From contig MU270149.1 in NCBI GenBank assembly GCA_021432635.1, positions 1 through 56,178 of the forward strand: a stretch of DNA of 56,178 nt, read 5' to 3'. This stretch comes from Thozetella sp. PMI_491 (Eukaryota; Ascomycota; Sordariomycetes; Chaetosphaeriales; Chaetosphaeriaceae). The notes under the pieces were generated by a model. That model saw nothing but the letters and a program-made list of their open reading frames with translations, made no database searches and had not been told where the DNA came from. Numbering within the stretch: position 1 is the stretch's first letter; every line of letters begins with the position of its first letter. Of this stretch, positions 27,281 through 38,402 are shown one piece after another. A program made the translations under genes and the position numbers.

Positions 27281-27853
27281 GTTAAGACTATATTAAGTAG
27301 GAGTCTTTTTCTTTTTCTTATTAGACTTATTAAAGTTATAACTACTAGTAAATAAGATATTTTTACTAGATATATTAACTATAAAATATTATTAATTATA
27401 CTTATCTTATCTTTTAAAAGAAAGTAATTAATATATTATAATACTAAGATCTTATAGTTAATATTCTTAATATATAAGGGATTCTTTTCTAAGATAGAAA
27501 GAGTAGAGATAAGTAAAGCATTAATTAATATAAGGTAAGATCTAATAATATAAGTATTAAGCTTAAGTAGAGATTAATTACTAAAGAGTAAAGACTAATT
27601 AATCTATCTAGGTAGAGACTATAGTCTTATATATTAGGTTACTCTTTATAACTTACTAGGCTTATTATAGTGATCTAAATAATCTAGAGTGCTAGGCTTA
27701 TTATAATGATCTAAGTAATTCTTTCTAATTAACTAAGTATCTATATAGATACCTAAGGTATCTATTAGAGGTTCTACCCTTGTTAACTATTACCCTAGGG
27801 TGCTAGGCTTTATTAATAGTTATAAGGAGGTAGTTAATACCTTGCTTATAATA
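27281..27853 (-). mobile_element. 5' LTR and leader of the minus-strand chromovirus C2
   Basis: Positions 27434-27853 are an inverted copy of the C1 LTR, about 420 bp, slightly shorter through small deletions. Positions 27281-27433 are the reverse complement of the C1 leader at about 2324-2475. Joined across the C1 insertion through the GTTAA duplication, this continues into 1879-96 on the minus strand. It is therefore the beginning of the older, host element. The target duplication of C2 itself cannot be seen because its other end is outside the window. Confidence 0.82.
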
Positions 27854-27859
27854 GCTAAT

Positions 27860-28150
27860 CTTATAAGAAAAAACATTAAAGTTCTTAAATAGCCTTTATT
27901 CTCACTAGATTTTAACCTAATAAAGACTTGTTAAAACTAGATAAAAGACTATATTAAAAGCTTAATAAAGGGTTTAAGAGGAAGTGTTATATCTATAGCT
28001 ATATATATATAAAGAGTAAGTATATCAAGAGCTTTTAGCTAATTATTTTAAGTTTTTAATTAGCTATATATAAGAGGTTTATCAAGTAGTTATTAATACA
28101 GATAGGTTATACACTAAATTCTAGTTATATATAACGTCTAATAGTATAAT
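27860..28150 (+). pseudogene. Tc1/mariner transposase C-terminal fragment, RIP-damaged
   Basis: One plus-strand frame, with TAA and TAG where Gln and Trp are expected, reads IKVLK.PLFSLDFNLIKT. This is the damaged version of the conserved P(F/Y)SPDLNPIE block around the third catalytic acid of Tc1/mariner DDE transposases. It is followed by a W.W.KDYI-like block and about 60 further residues typical of the C-terminus. The N-terminal part is absent to the left, where C2 begins, so C2 may have inserted into this element. Ends are not defined. Confidence 0.55.
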
Positions 28151-28789
28151 AGCTAATAATTTATAGTTTAATATAAGAAAGTACTAATAAGGTCCTCCTA
28201 ACCAGGACAATACCAGACCCACTGGTTATTTTTACCCTAGAGACTATAATATCTACCCATTCTATACTAGCTGCTTTAGAGAGGATTGTTTTAAACATTT
28301 AATCTCTACTAGTAGTAACACAAAGTGATGCGAGTCGCTTTAAATTAAGCGATACTCTCTTACTTAAACTTCTAACGAAAGGGTAAAATCTATTAACATA
28401 CTATTAGATGAAATATATAAGATTATACTAGGAGTTTAAAGATAGCGGCTTTGTCAGCCTCTACTCTGGATTTAGAGCCTGGTAGATGTCTGAGCAGATC
28501 TTAGTTAAGCGGGTAAGAGGCCGAATTGCCTTATTTAACAGCGGTTAAAGCATATCCCTAATATATTCTATGTACCTAAGGTGTCTACTATATCCCTATA
28601 GAGTAACCAGCGGATTATATTAACAGCTCCTCTCTGTAAAGACAAGAGTAATTATTTTACTATAACTCTATTACCCTTAAAAATAATTAGGAAAGATAGT
28701 TCTATAAATATATAATAGAGTAATTTATTAACACTTATAGGTAAGATAGAGAGTGTTAAACGCTAATATATACTATAAGGAGATCTTAC
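28151..28789 (+). other. AT-rich transition zone without recognised gene
   Basis: Base composition rises gradually here from the RIP block towards normal sequence. No open frame of useful size, no repeat partner within the window and no known motif was seen. Confidence 0.5.
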
Positions 28790-29046
28790 TATAATACCAC
28801 GGTATAAAGTCTCCAGGAGGGGTCACTAGTGTAGGCAAGGAGTTGGGGGAAAAGGCAACTACATTCTCCACTGTAGCTGTGCCATTAGACTGACCCTTGC
28901 AGGAGGGAAGTCCTCCTGCAGCGCGGCGTACTCAGCCGGTTCGCTTATAGAGCTAACTCGGAACGCTACCGGATTGGGTACGGAACACCTCTGGTTTCCA
29001 CCTGTAGTATAGTAGTGGCCTCAACTGTAACAGGCGTCTTATTACA
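28790..29046 (+). repeat. Solo LTR, TGTAATA family, copy 1
   Basis: This 257-bp unit begins TATAATACCACGG (RIP-altered TGTAATA) and ends CTTATTACA, giving TGTAATA/TATTACA terminal inverts as in LTRs. A perfect 5-bp target duplication CTTAC lies at 28785-28789 and 29047-29051. A second copy in the same orientation is at 39884-40146. No internal retrotransposon sequence adjoins it, so it is a solo LTR left by LTR-LTR recombination. Confidence 0.85.
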
Positions 29047-29398
29047 CTTACTATATAATGTAAGATATATCTCAGCTAGCTTTTCCCTTATTACTCGCTT
29101 TATATATATAAAGTACAATGAAGTTTATGTTCGGCGTCTAGGCTCTAGTGTGAAGAAAATAAGTATAGTTGAACCATACATAGTGCATACCTTAGCAAGC
29201 GCCTCAAAATATCGCACCCAGCAGAGGCCTGTTTTAGAGACCTGTGACTCATGCGGCCGTTCAGCGCCAAAATCCACGGAGATCCGCTTCGCACTTCCTT
29301 AGTTCTCTTGCATTCTCCATTCTTCCAACTCTACAACAGTTTGCAAGCCTGAGATGGCCCCTCGACTGTCAAACTCTTAGCACGACTAGATCCTCTCC
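29047..29398 (+). other. Short intergenic stretch
   Basis: No supported gene. An open frame overlapping the solo LTR has no recognisable domain. The stretch leads into the Tc1/mariner remnant. Confidence 0.4.
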
Positions 29399-30380
29399 AT
29401 GATTACCCATGGATTCACGAAAGATAAGATAGCCAAAGCGGTCCCGTATACTTTCCGCATTGTTCGAAGAGCACTATCGAGGTACATGCGATATAGAACG
29501 ACAAAAATGTCTCCAAAACATACGGGAACTGTTCCTAAGAAAACCCCTACGATACAAACTACACTTTGCCACCGGTTAGCAACTAAATCCGATATAGGCC
29601 AAGGTAAGATAGTTAATTTCATCACTAATAAGTTTAGAGAGGAGGTTTCTGTGAATAGCATCTTAAGGCCCCTAGATAAACATAATATAGCTTTAAAGAT
29701 AATGCGTCGTGTGGCTAAGCAACAGAGGCCTGCACTACAGTATTTCTATGAGTATTGGCTGAGAACGCTTAGATATTAATTGTATTATACAGCGTTTATC
29801 GACAAATATGGCTTTAACAAGCCAGCTATATTTCAATGTAAAGGATAAGCCTCTAAAAGGATCATACTTGCATAGAATGCCGGAGTCTGACGCTGAGTTA
29901 GACTACAAGTCCTTATAACATGTTCACAGAAAGGCATAAAGCTATTCCGCTTCTTATAAAGATCCATAGACAACCCAATCTTTGAAGACTTCATAAAACA
30001 ACTACTCCGCCACTAAAATAGATAACCAAAGCCCAAGATCATACTCATTATAGAGAACATTTCATTCCACTACTCGGATAGGATCCGACAAATATACAAT
30101 ATTGCCGGCAGAAAAATATGATTTTCTAATACCATACACCCTAAGGACTAATCCAATTGAAGTGCTTTTCAGAGAAGTCAAAACACACGTAAAATCACAC
30201 GTAAAATCACAGCACAAAGGCCATGAAAGCGTCATTCCGAGAGACTTTGAGAGTTATGATAAGTCTTCCGTGAAGTCAGCAGGTAGTCGATGGGAAAGTG
30301 CGGAGAGTCACTTTCAAAATGTCAGGCTTGACGTGGAGCAGCCTAAGTGGCATGAATGGAGCCAGACACGCGTCGTTTAG
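29399..30380 (+). pseudogene. Tc1/mariner-type transposase (DDE_3), decayed
   Basis: The first part is open from 29399 to 29779 and reads as the helix-turn-helix N-terminal half of a fungal Tc1-like transposase, with a VPKKTPTIQTTLC block and the linker MRRVAKQQRPALQ. The catalytic half continues at 29780-30100 with stops: FIDKYGFNKPA is the altered first-Asp block (usually DES/G) and ILIIENISFHYSDR the second, with Asp changed to Glu. A frameshift then leads into 30102-30380, which holds TLRTNPIEVLF, the third catalytic block. Several stops and at least one frameshift make it inactive. TIRs were not found. Confidence 0.8.
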
Positions 30381-31199
30381 TTTTGTGCCTTTTGAAAAAT
30401 GGGACGCGTGCCTCTTGAGTTACTCAAGATGTATAGACCCGGCGTAGTCTAATATTACTCTGAAGGAGCTCGGCGCGGTGGAGTACATGAGTTCGCACCC
30501 GAACTTTAAAATATACAAGTGAGAAATAATTTGCAGCAAATCTTTTAGCTATGCAGGTGGTGCTAAGCTTCGTGATAACTTGGTATTCGGACGCCGCCGA
30601 CTTAGAAAATTGCCCTGATATTAGGCCTCTGTAATTCTCTCCCACGAGGACCTATAGGGAAAAAGTCATGTAATTAAAAATCCCGACCTATCCCTTCCTA
30701 TGGGAATGGATCGGCCGTAGCCGCTGCCCTCCCAAATAATTATGCGCTAAATTTATAAAGCGGCAGGGAATCTCAGCCGCCTATGCAGGAAATTCGCTCG
30801 TAAACGTCAAGGTGCATTCTCTGGTATCCAGGCCCTATTAGAAAAATGCTAACCCTCTTATGTCACGGTCCTTTTGAATTCCTAAATATCGTCAAGGGAA
30901 CTTTTCATTCAGGATATCGGGGGCTTAAAAGCCCCGGCGGACATTTTTGGTTGGTCAGCTCACCGACTTTGGGTTCTCATAACTAGTAAGCGCCGCTCAT
31001 TCCTAGATTGGCCAGTGAGAGCTCAATTGCTACAAGCGTTCCACGGCCTCATAGAATGTCAGAAATTATGTAAACCGCATATTTACCACCGCCAACATCG
31101 AGACACAAAAATGACAACATCCTCTAAATCGCTCCTGCTATAAAACTTCCCTACAATCGTGTTCGTCCACCTATCTACACTTCGCACCACACCCCCCAT
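30381..31199 (+). other. Intergenic, nothing recognised
   Basis: About 0.8 kb of normal base composition between the transposase remnant and the NmrA-like pseudogene. No open frame with a plausible domain and no repeat partner was noticed. The right end presumably held the promoter of the NmrA-like gene. Confidence 0.4.
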
Positions 31200-32216
31200 A
31201 TGTTCATCACGTCGGTTTTAATCACGAACCTTGCTGTTGTCGGTGTATGTTAAGTCTTTTCTTCTCGTACCAACAAGTCATGAAAAAATGACAACTAATA
31301 TCATAAAGAGGCCGGTGGCCGCATTGGCAAGCAATACACGGAAGCACTTGCCAAGGGCGACAAGCACGACATCATAGCTCTCACCCGTGTCGGTAGTACG
31401 AGCAAGATCACCCAAGGGGTCAAGTGTGTAGAGGTCAACTATGACAACGAAGAAAACCTTGTCTCAGCCCTCGAGAGACAGCAGTTTCTTGTTATCTGCC
31501 TGAGTGTTACCGCGGCCCCAGATATTAGTGGCAGGCTCGTCAATGTGGCTGTCAAGGCCGGTGTCTCATACATCATGCCAAATGTGCATGGAGGTGACTC
31601 AGATTTGCCCATAGAGAAAGACCCGCTACTCGGCCCCAAACAGCAGAAGAACCTGAAGGAGGTTACTGATGCCGGTCTGCCATGGATCGTCCTATCAACA
31701 GGTTTCTGGTACGACTGGAGTTTGGCGCTGGGCCTTCAGGGGTACGGCATTGACATTAAAGCGAAGAAGGCCGAGCTCTGTGGCAATGGCAATTCGACTG
31801 TTAGCACTTCCACGTGGATGCGCTGCGGCGAGGCTTTCGCAGCAGTGCTTAGCTTTCCCGAGACAGGCGCGTCGCCATGTCTCGCCGACTACAAGAACAA
31901 GCCAGTTTATATCGAGAGCTTCCACGTTACACAGGGAGATTCTGGACAGCGTCCAGCGCGCCACAGGTACCACAGACAAAAATTGGGATGTCAAATTTGA
32001 GTCTACCGAGCAGAGATTCAGAGATGGCTTGGCGGAGGCCAATGCTGGAGATGAAAAGGGTTTCGATAAGTCTGTTTACGCCACTTGCTGGAGAAGGATG
32101 CTGGTCGGTTCTACGGGGCCAGGCTACAGAAGGAGACACTCGGTCTTCCCCAGCAAAATCTAGATGAGATTACCAAGGCAATTGTCGACAAGGTTTTAGT
32201 GGAGTGGCACCCTTAG
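31200..32216 (+). pseudogene. NmrA-like NAD(P)-binding protein, two compensating frameshifts
   Basis: Exon 1 (31200-31242) encodes MFITSVLITNLAVV. A 66-nt intron (31243-31308; donor GTGTAT, branch-like CTAAT, acceptor AAAG) leads to exon 2 beginning EAGGRIGKQYTEAL, the dinucleotide-binding loop of NmrA/isoflavone-reductase-like proteins (the first Gly position reads Glu). The frame runs through VNYDNEENL and TGFWYDW to about 31925. It continues in the +1 frame as REILDSVQRATG...KSVYA to about 32085, then returns to the first frame as LLEKDAGRFYG...VEWHP and stops at 32216. Coding similarity on both sides of each shift argues against introns. The restored length of about 310-320 aa suits the family. 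Such proteins are usually redox sensors or small-molecule reductases; this one appears dead unless the shifts are sequence errors. Confidence 0.8.
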
Positions 32217-32439
32217 GTAGTATGGTAAACAGAGCTATGACCTCAGTTCTTAGGGTTTAGTCTTTATTTTATTATTTTTGTATATTTTAACTTTATTTAC
32301 ACCATAAACCTCTTTAGATTTTAGCTATTGTAGCCCTTATCGCGTTTTCAGAACTAATACAATTGATACAGCTCATATACGCTTTACAGAATCTATTGGC
32401 GTTTGTGGGTGAGCGAGGAGCTCTTGGTAGCACTGTCCG

Positions 32440-33800
32440 GCGCAAGGGGATTCGGGTTGTAGAGTGAAGGCAAAGGACGGTAGCTGCGAGGATTCCTCAG
32501 CGCCCGCCGCCGGCTAGGATGATGAGTTGCGTGAATAAGAATAAGTGGCCTGCACCAGCAATCCCGTCTTGCCTCTATTTGGACCAGCGGCCTACCATTA
32601 TATTTTGGATGGTGCCTAGAATGCGGCTAGAATATTGGCGACTGCCACGCCATACAGCTCCCTGTCTATACTCTTTATGGACACATCGAGGCCCTGAGAA
32701 ACCGCACTAAAGGCGATCGAGAGATTAAGAGTATAAATCAAGACGAATAGCGGCATGTCCACCAGAGCAGAGCCTAAGGCTGTCTAGCTGACCTTCTGGA
32801 AGTCAAATAGAGCCAATTACTTGCCGATCTCCATCTTGTCATTGTCATTGAAGAACCATCTGCTGGGGGGTAAACCTTGGAATCCGCCCTCACTGGCTTT
32901 GCCGCATGTAACGGGGACGACCTAGGATCAGCCGCCAATATTGCCACAAAAGCACGCAGGCAGGTGGAATGACGTGTGAATCCGCGTGAGAGGCGGTGTC
33001 AGTCGTCTAACCGCATTGCGAGACACAGCACGATGCTGAACAATAGAATAGTATCACCAAAATCGGTGGTGCTTGGTCGGCACCGAACAAGACCTTGTCG
33101 GCCATGGACAACGTCACGACTGGCGCCGACGCTGGGAGCGAAATTTCGACGGCATTAATCAGCAGGCCCAGCCTCACGCTCCCTAGTACACATCGATAGT
33201 GGGATGAGATTTCTTAGGTGGACCTCTCCCTGACTAACGGACCGATAATTCTAGTTAAAATATGAAAGGAAAATATCCGATCCAAGACCGTCCGCGACAT
33301 GCCCACACGGATGCAATTTTCGGACGGGTACCAACTATGTAGCCGCATCGGAATACGGCGAACCCTGAGAAGACGATGCCGGCCAGGAAGCACACGCCAC
33401 AAGCGCGGTAGGCACAAGGGCGTCACTGTCTCCGCCGATGAAACTTTGGATATCCATTGCAATCATCTTGAGCAACGGCGTGATTTCAACGAGCAGAGTC
33501 GAGATAGCACCCCGAAACTGCGACCCTTCGCAGCCGATCACTACCATGCCGGCAATGGAGCTCGTCAAATACACGAAGATGCCCAGTAGTACTGCGTCGT
33601 TGAGTCCGGAGTCCACGCCGATGGAAAAAGAAGAATACCGAACCCCACGATATCCAGGAGCTGGAGAATGAAGGCGAAGGCGAGGGCGAGTGCAGGTATC
33701 CCGCGGAGGACCGGCTCGGGAGAGACGACGTGCCCGTTTACAATAGGGCATATGAGGCGACAGGAAAGCATTGTCGTAGGCTATAGGGGACAATATATGC
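32440..33800 (-). pseudogene. SulP-family (sulfate transporter-like) membrane protein relic
   Basis: On the minus strand, pieces in different frames follow the order of a fungal SulP transporter. LALAFAFILQLLDIVGFGILLFP (read here in two overlapping parts, near 33650) is an early membrane helix. QFRGAISTLLVEITPLLKMIA (near 33480) corresponds to the following conserved FKGGIGSEMIEV-type block. GYIVG (near 33340) marks the next loop. Near 32640-32720 ALVDMPLFVLIY and SIDRELYGVAVANIL match the later helix and the NVDRELIAHGISN block. Then GTIQN and LFLFTQLIILAGG follow near 32520-32600. Multiple frameshifts and stops make it non-functional. The pattern fits the YGR125W/Vsb1-like subgroup best, but this is a judgement from memory of the family. 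Confidence 0.6.
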
Positions 33801-33815
33801 GCTACTTCTCCTAAT

Positions 33816-35202
33816 TCACTTGAAGCGCACATCCAACCTGGGACTAGCGGGTTTCAGTAAGGGAAGGCCCCATTCGCTATTGTCTCCTTGCTGGTCATAG
33901 GAGCTGTACTTAGAGCCGAAGTTGTCCCTTTCTATCAATTGGTAATGATAGCGCACGGTTATCATTCTTGCCTTCCAGTTCTCTCCACAAGAGAGTCCTA
34001 CCCAGCATGAGATCCGGGTTTTATCAGCAAAGCGGTTGGGATTTACTATCTCTAGAAGGTGGCCCTGCGCATATACTTTGGAACCTCGGGCCAAGACAAC
34101 GCGCTTTTTCCATGTCGAAAATCTCACGTGGCCGAATATAATCTCCTGTCGATGTCCATAAAGCTTTACAGGCTTTTCGAAACCAGCAAGCAGTTCGCCT
34201 ATTGTTTTTTGACTCCGTCTCTTTGCCGATGTTAGTTGGCCTCGTTGGCGAGAGCTAAGGCAGTATTGTCGATGAACAGGGTTCGACGAGTGTTGTAAGT
34301 CTCGAAATGCCTGAGCAAGAGATAGAAAATATGCTTTGCCAACATTATCTGAGTTTTTGATAACCCTACTAATGGCCTCTTTTTCACAAAAGGAGTAATG
34401 TCGACTGGTTCTGTGTTGCCACTCTTTTGCCAGAGCGGATTGACGACGTTAAGATGATGGCGGGGCTGAAGCATGCTTGTAGAGACGAACTTGCTGAATT
34501 CTATAGCATTTAAGGATTGAAAAGCAAGAGAGCCTTAAAATTCTAACAGGTTGAGTGTTAAGCTTTCACAGTCAAGGTCTTTTGTCGTAGGCATTTCGAA
34601 TAAAACAAATGCTTCCTTTATATCTGTTCTTGAATCCCAGACATAATGGTGAAGGCTTAGATGTCTGATGCGAAAAGGGGGTTTCTATGGTCCATAAACC
34701 TTCTAGCAAAGGCAATATATTGACCCACGTAGGCATAGAATTCGTAATCGTCCATCCCTGGATGCCATATGACTTGAATATAAATAGCAGGGCCTTCCCT
34801 ATCACTGTTTGACCCTAGGTCAATCAGGCTAGATTCGTTAGCAATATGTGTCTTATAACAGAGTAAATGCAAGAGGAACGCTAACTCTTGACGGGAAATC
34901 TGTGGCTTTCTAAGGACATCTAGCATTTCGGGGCGAACTAATTTGAGAAGGCTGTCTGCCAAATCTATATCCAAAGACTTTTTTAGGAGATCTTTATATC
35001 GGTTCCAGTGGTGCTTCCGGACGTTTGGGAAAGCCTCAAGGAGCAGCCCACGCGAATCGACATTGCTAAATGGTTCCCAGATCGTGGTTTCGTCGATCAA
35101 CGCCTTGGACGGCGCCCTCTTAAGCGGGAGCGTCTGCTTTCGGAAATCCTGGTTCCAGACGGAGTAATAGAGCATATTCAACAGACTAATCCTCTGGTGC
35201 AA
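33816..35202 (-). pseudogene. GIY-YIG-domain protein, broken by frameshifts
   Basis: The minus strand opens at 35202 (MHQRISLLNM...). It contains a helical N-terminal part (KHHWNRYKDLLKK, LVRPEMLDVLRKPQISR, LLCYKTHIANESSL), then IYIQVIWHPG...YAYVGQYIAFARRF.DHRNP, the arrangement of a GIY-YIG nuclease fold with its Arg helix. A frameshift at about 34660 is followed by LHHYVWDSRTDI, then a stop near 34535. The frame goes on with NPLWQ, VDITPFVK and RTLFIDNTALALANEA to 34232. A further shift leads into KTIGELLAGFEKPVKLYG and on to the end at 33816. The pieces run in order with little missing, so this was one protein of about 450 aa. Its role is unknown; GIY-YIG domains usually cleave DNA. No intron signals explain the shifts. 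Confidence 0.6.
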
Positions 35203-35618
35203 GGTCAGGCCGCCCAGTGCTTATCCCCGGGACACCACCCCCTCCTCTCATCGGGTAACCAATTCTACCCACTCTTTGTTCTACTCCGTAGATTCTCTGT
35301 CTTGTATTTCGGGGAAAATGTTTCATGGTAGTTGTATTAGTTAGCAAGGGTTTCTTTAATGTAATCCACTAGCCAGATGAAAGACTCTTGTTGTGCTGAA
35401 GACAGTTCCCCAGCAGGTTGGTAATGACATACTTCTTTCAAGTATAGCTCTACCGCAAAGTTTCTATTAAGCACGTGTATGTAACTGAGAGCCTATATTT
35501 AGGCGATGCAACAAGATAATTGATATTAAACAATCAACAAAGCTATTGTACAACGTGTTGCAACCCCGACTGTATCCTCAAGGATAATATGGGGCCACGG
35601 AGCACCCAACTCTCCTCT
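35203..35618 (+). other. Intergenic, no gene seen
   Basis: Lies between the upstream end of the GIY-YIG pseudogene and the 3' end of the Zn2Cys6 gene, both on the minus strand. It should contain the terminator of the latter. No other signal recognised. Confidence 0.4.
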
Positions 35619-37756
35619 TCACGGCTGTTCATTCCAGGAGAAGACATTCCCCATCCACGAATCGTCGTAAAAGTCTAGAAGTACCAAGTCATCGGGCAGA
35701 ACCGACTGAGGCGGTGTTGGCTGGCTGGCATTGTTCAGCACGGGGGCAGCGGGAACCGCCGCCGGCGCGATGGCGCCAGCGAGCTCAAGCGCCTCAGTCC
35801 ATACGGCTTTGGCGTGCCGCAGGGTCGCGGCGAGGCTGCTGAATAAGTCGCTCCCGTTAGTCTTGAGCCCGACAGCTGCCGGGACTGATGCGCAGGTATC
35901 AATACCCCGCTGGATCGTTTCCATCAGGTCCACGCTGTCTCGGACGGTGGCTCGATCCCACCCGGGGTCGTCGATCAGGAGCAAGCGGTAAACCATGCGG
36001 ATGCAGCGGAGGAAGTGGAGCCAGTAGTGGAGATGTAGGCCGTAGTGCTCTTGCGGCTTGAAGGAGAAGAAGTTTTTGAGAAAGAGCTTGGTGGCACGGA
36101 GGCAGGAGTATAGATGCTGCGCCCGAGTAAGGTTGACAGGCTGGTTTGGCGATGTTGAAACACTCGTTTCTGGACTAGGGCGTAGTGCCAGATCATAGAT
36201 CATGACCTCGGTGAAGTAAAGCCAGAACTTGACCACTCCTTTCGCACAGGCTCTCGTTAGCAAGACTCTTTAACAGCTTTGAAACGCATGGCGATCAACT
36301 AACTACTCTCCAGCAGGGCTGGGCGAATCTGCTGGCGCACCTCTTGGAGCATGCTTCTCAGCGCTTTTATCGGAATTGAAGGTGGCAAGGTTTCACGCTG
36401 AGGCTGGCCTGCATAATCGCCCTCGGAAAATATCGAAGACGAAACAGCGAGAATATCATCAAGTATTCTAGAGCATTTGGTGATAATTACCAGGATTTCG
36501 TCGTTGCCACACTGGGCTTCAGAGGCCAGATGACGCAGATAGTCGTCCATATGTGGCGTCCAACGCATTGGCGGCGTTCCCAGCTTCTGAGAGTTACTGT
36601 GGATAAATAGCTATCAGCCACTTTGAGTTCTTCTAGCGGGAACCTGCTAGCAACTTGTTGTAATGATGGATGGAAGTGCGTACCCCGAGCATAAACAATA
36701 ACAGGCCAAGACAGCCCTGCGTTCCTCATTCGTGCGCTCTTCCCGCGACGATTGTTGCCTATTACCAAAGTTTCTAGGACCTATCGGAGGCTTCACACCA
36801 TATACGTACGCTCTGACGCCGCTGCGCTCGAAGCCAGGATTCCGATCGAGAGAAAGGTCTTGCACAAGCACCGCAGCCATCGTCGAGCTCATGTTGAGTG
36901 CTTGCTTGGAGCTGTATAAGATACCACAAGCGGTTTGAACCATGTGGGCCAGAAGCAGATCTAAGCTGCGCTCAGACTGCACCAAGACTCTTTGTGCAAA
37001 ATTGTTGCAGAGCTCGTCTTCAAGCACTGATTTTCTGGAGGCTGACTTGCAGCATACCGATTGGATAGCAAGCCATAGCCAAGGCTTCTCAGTTCGCAGC
37101 TGTGCGGCGCTATTGGTAACATGCATCAGGTCCACCTTGTTAAACACGGCACATGGTGCTGGCCACGTTTACACTCACTAAGAATCAACTGGCTAGATAA
37201 GTACGCACCTGGTTTCTGGGGGAAGAAATAGTAGTGGGAAAGCTGGGAGATACACATCTTTAAAGAACTGAAGGTACTCCTCGGCCTCTATAGGGTGTAG
37301 TTCTCCAAATTCATGGTTGGAGGAAGATGCCAAAGCGGTTGCATAGACTAGATCCGAGACTAGTGAGCTAGGTGGAGACCGGGTGCGCTGCCGCTGCTGC
37401 TGAGGATAGACCAAAGGCGCTTGCGTGGCAACGGCAGTCCGGATCTCGGCGGGGGGTGTAGTAGGCTCAGCCGACGCGATGTTAAGAACCGTACTGGGTT
37501 GTGCCTGCGATCTAAGTAGAGTGACGAGGTCGTCGAGCTTCTCCTCCAGTTGAGCGGTTCTGTTCGGGGGCCGGCCGCCGCCACGCCTCCGGAGAGCCTG
37601 GGAAGGTTGACAGGATATCGCGAGTCGGTGGCATCTGTCGCACTTTGCTTCAGCTGAGTCTAGGCGCCGGACGCATCTACACTTGGCCTTGTAACAGCCC
37701 ACACATGCCTGGCCGTACGACGCTGATGGGCGCGACAGAAGAAGAGTTGGATCCAT
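35619..37756 (-). CDS. Zn2Cys6 transcription factor, four exons, 631 aa
   Basis: Proposed exons on the minus strand are 37756-37209, 37109-36684, 36596-36307 and 36250-35619. All introns are GT-AG, short (99, 87 and 56 nt) and phase-consistent. The protein starts MDPTLLLSR and has the binuclear zinc cluster at Cys18, 21, 28, 39, 42 and 49 (CX2CX6CX10CX2CX6C). A basic RRRGGGRPP linker and a short coiled-coil-like LEEKLDDLVTLL follow. The rest matches the fungal regulator pattern: FPLLFLPPET, EKPWLWLAIQSV, RTNEERRAVLACY, MRWTPHMDDYL and a helical C-terminal half. The Met at 37756 was chosen over an upstream in-frame Met (37951) because it lies just before the zinc cluster. It probably binds CGG-type sites. 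It is divergent from the SDR gene and could regulate it and the nearby P450s. Confidence 0.88.
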
Positions 37757-38402
37757 GACGGCGGGTTGTTTTTGATCCCGCCCCGGTGCTTGGGCGGTGG
37801 CTGTTAACGCTGTCCGGCCCGGCACGCCGATCCACAGACAGGCCGAGAGTAGGCATACAGGCTCGCCGTCCAATAACACAGTCGCAGGCTCGAGCCGGGT
37901 ATCCACAAGTGAATACCAAGCGGTGTTAAACGAGGACGCCGAATGGTGCACGATTGCATTGTTGTACCATCCCAGCCCGCCTGGTGCTCAACAAGGACGA
38001 ATCTCAACACGACGGCGGACATGTTTAGATGCCGCCGCTCCGGTGGGACCTTGCAAATTTTCGCGCTACCATGGTTCCATAAGCCCCACCTCGCCGCGTT
38101 CCGGTCGCAATATCAGCGCCGAACTCCGGCACCTTTCCTTTTTTGGCACAAGCCCGGTTCATTCGCAAGGCCGCATGCCATATGCGATATATCTCTGACT
38201 TCTAAAGCTCTTTATTGAGACGTGCGGCTCGATTTGCAAGATTTTCTATATAATGCCTTACTCCAGCTACCGGCCGCACGGTTCTTGGTGGTACAATATG
38301 ATTTCGCAACCAAAGCTGCCGTTGACCGAATACCAAGCAGCCCAGAACCAAATATATCAGCAAGCACCCTCAGTAAATAGTCCATAACTACCAAGATACA
38401 AG
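37757..38402. promoter_or_regulatory. Divergent intergenic region between the regulator and SDR genes
   Basis: These 646 bp separate the start codons of two genes transcribed away from each other and should contain both promoters. The sequence is GC-balanced with no repeat. Several CGG and CCG triplets occur, but I did not identify a convincing inverted CGG pair. Confidence 0.45.

Noticed and set aside
96..28789. AT-rich block as a centromere or mitochondrial insertion
   Set aside because: Nearly all of it is explained by identifiable, ordered, RIP-mutated transposons. A centromere in such sequence cannot be excluded, but nothing in the bases demands it.
29015..29302. Open frame of 95 codons
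   Set aside because: It begins inside the solo LTR and has no recognisable feature; its codon pattern and location argue for chance.
37757..37951. N-terminal extension of the Zn2Cys6 protein to the upstream Met
   Set aside because: The extension has no conserved feature, and the nearer Met places the zinc cluster at the usual distance from the N-terminus.
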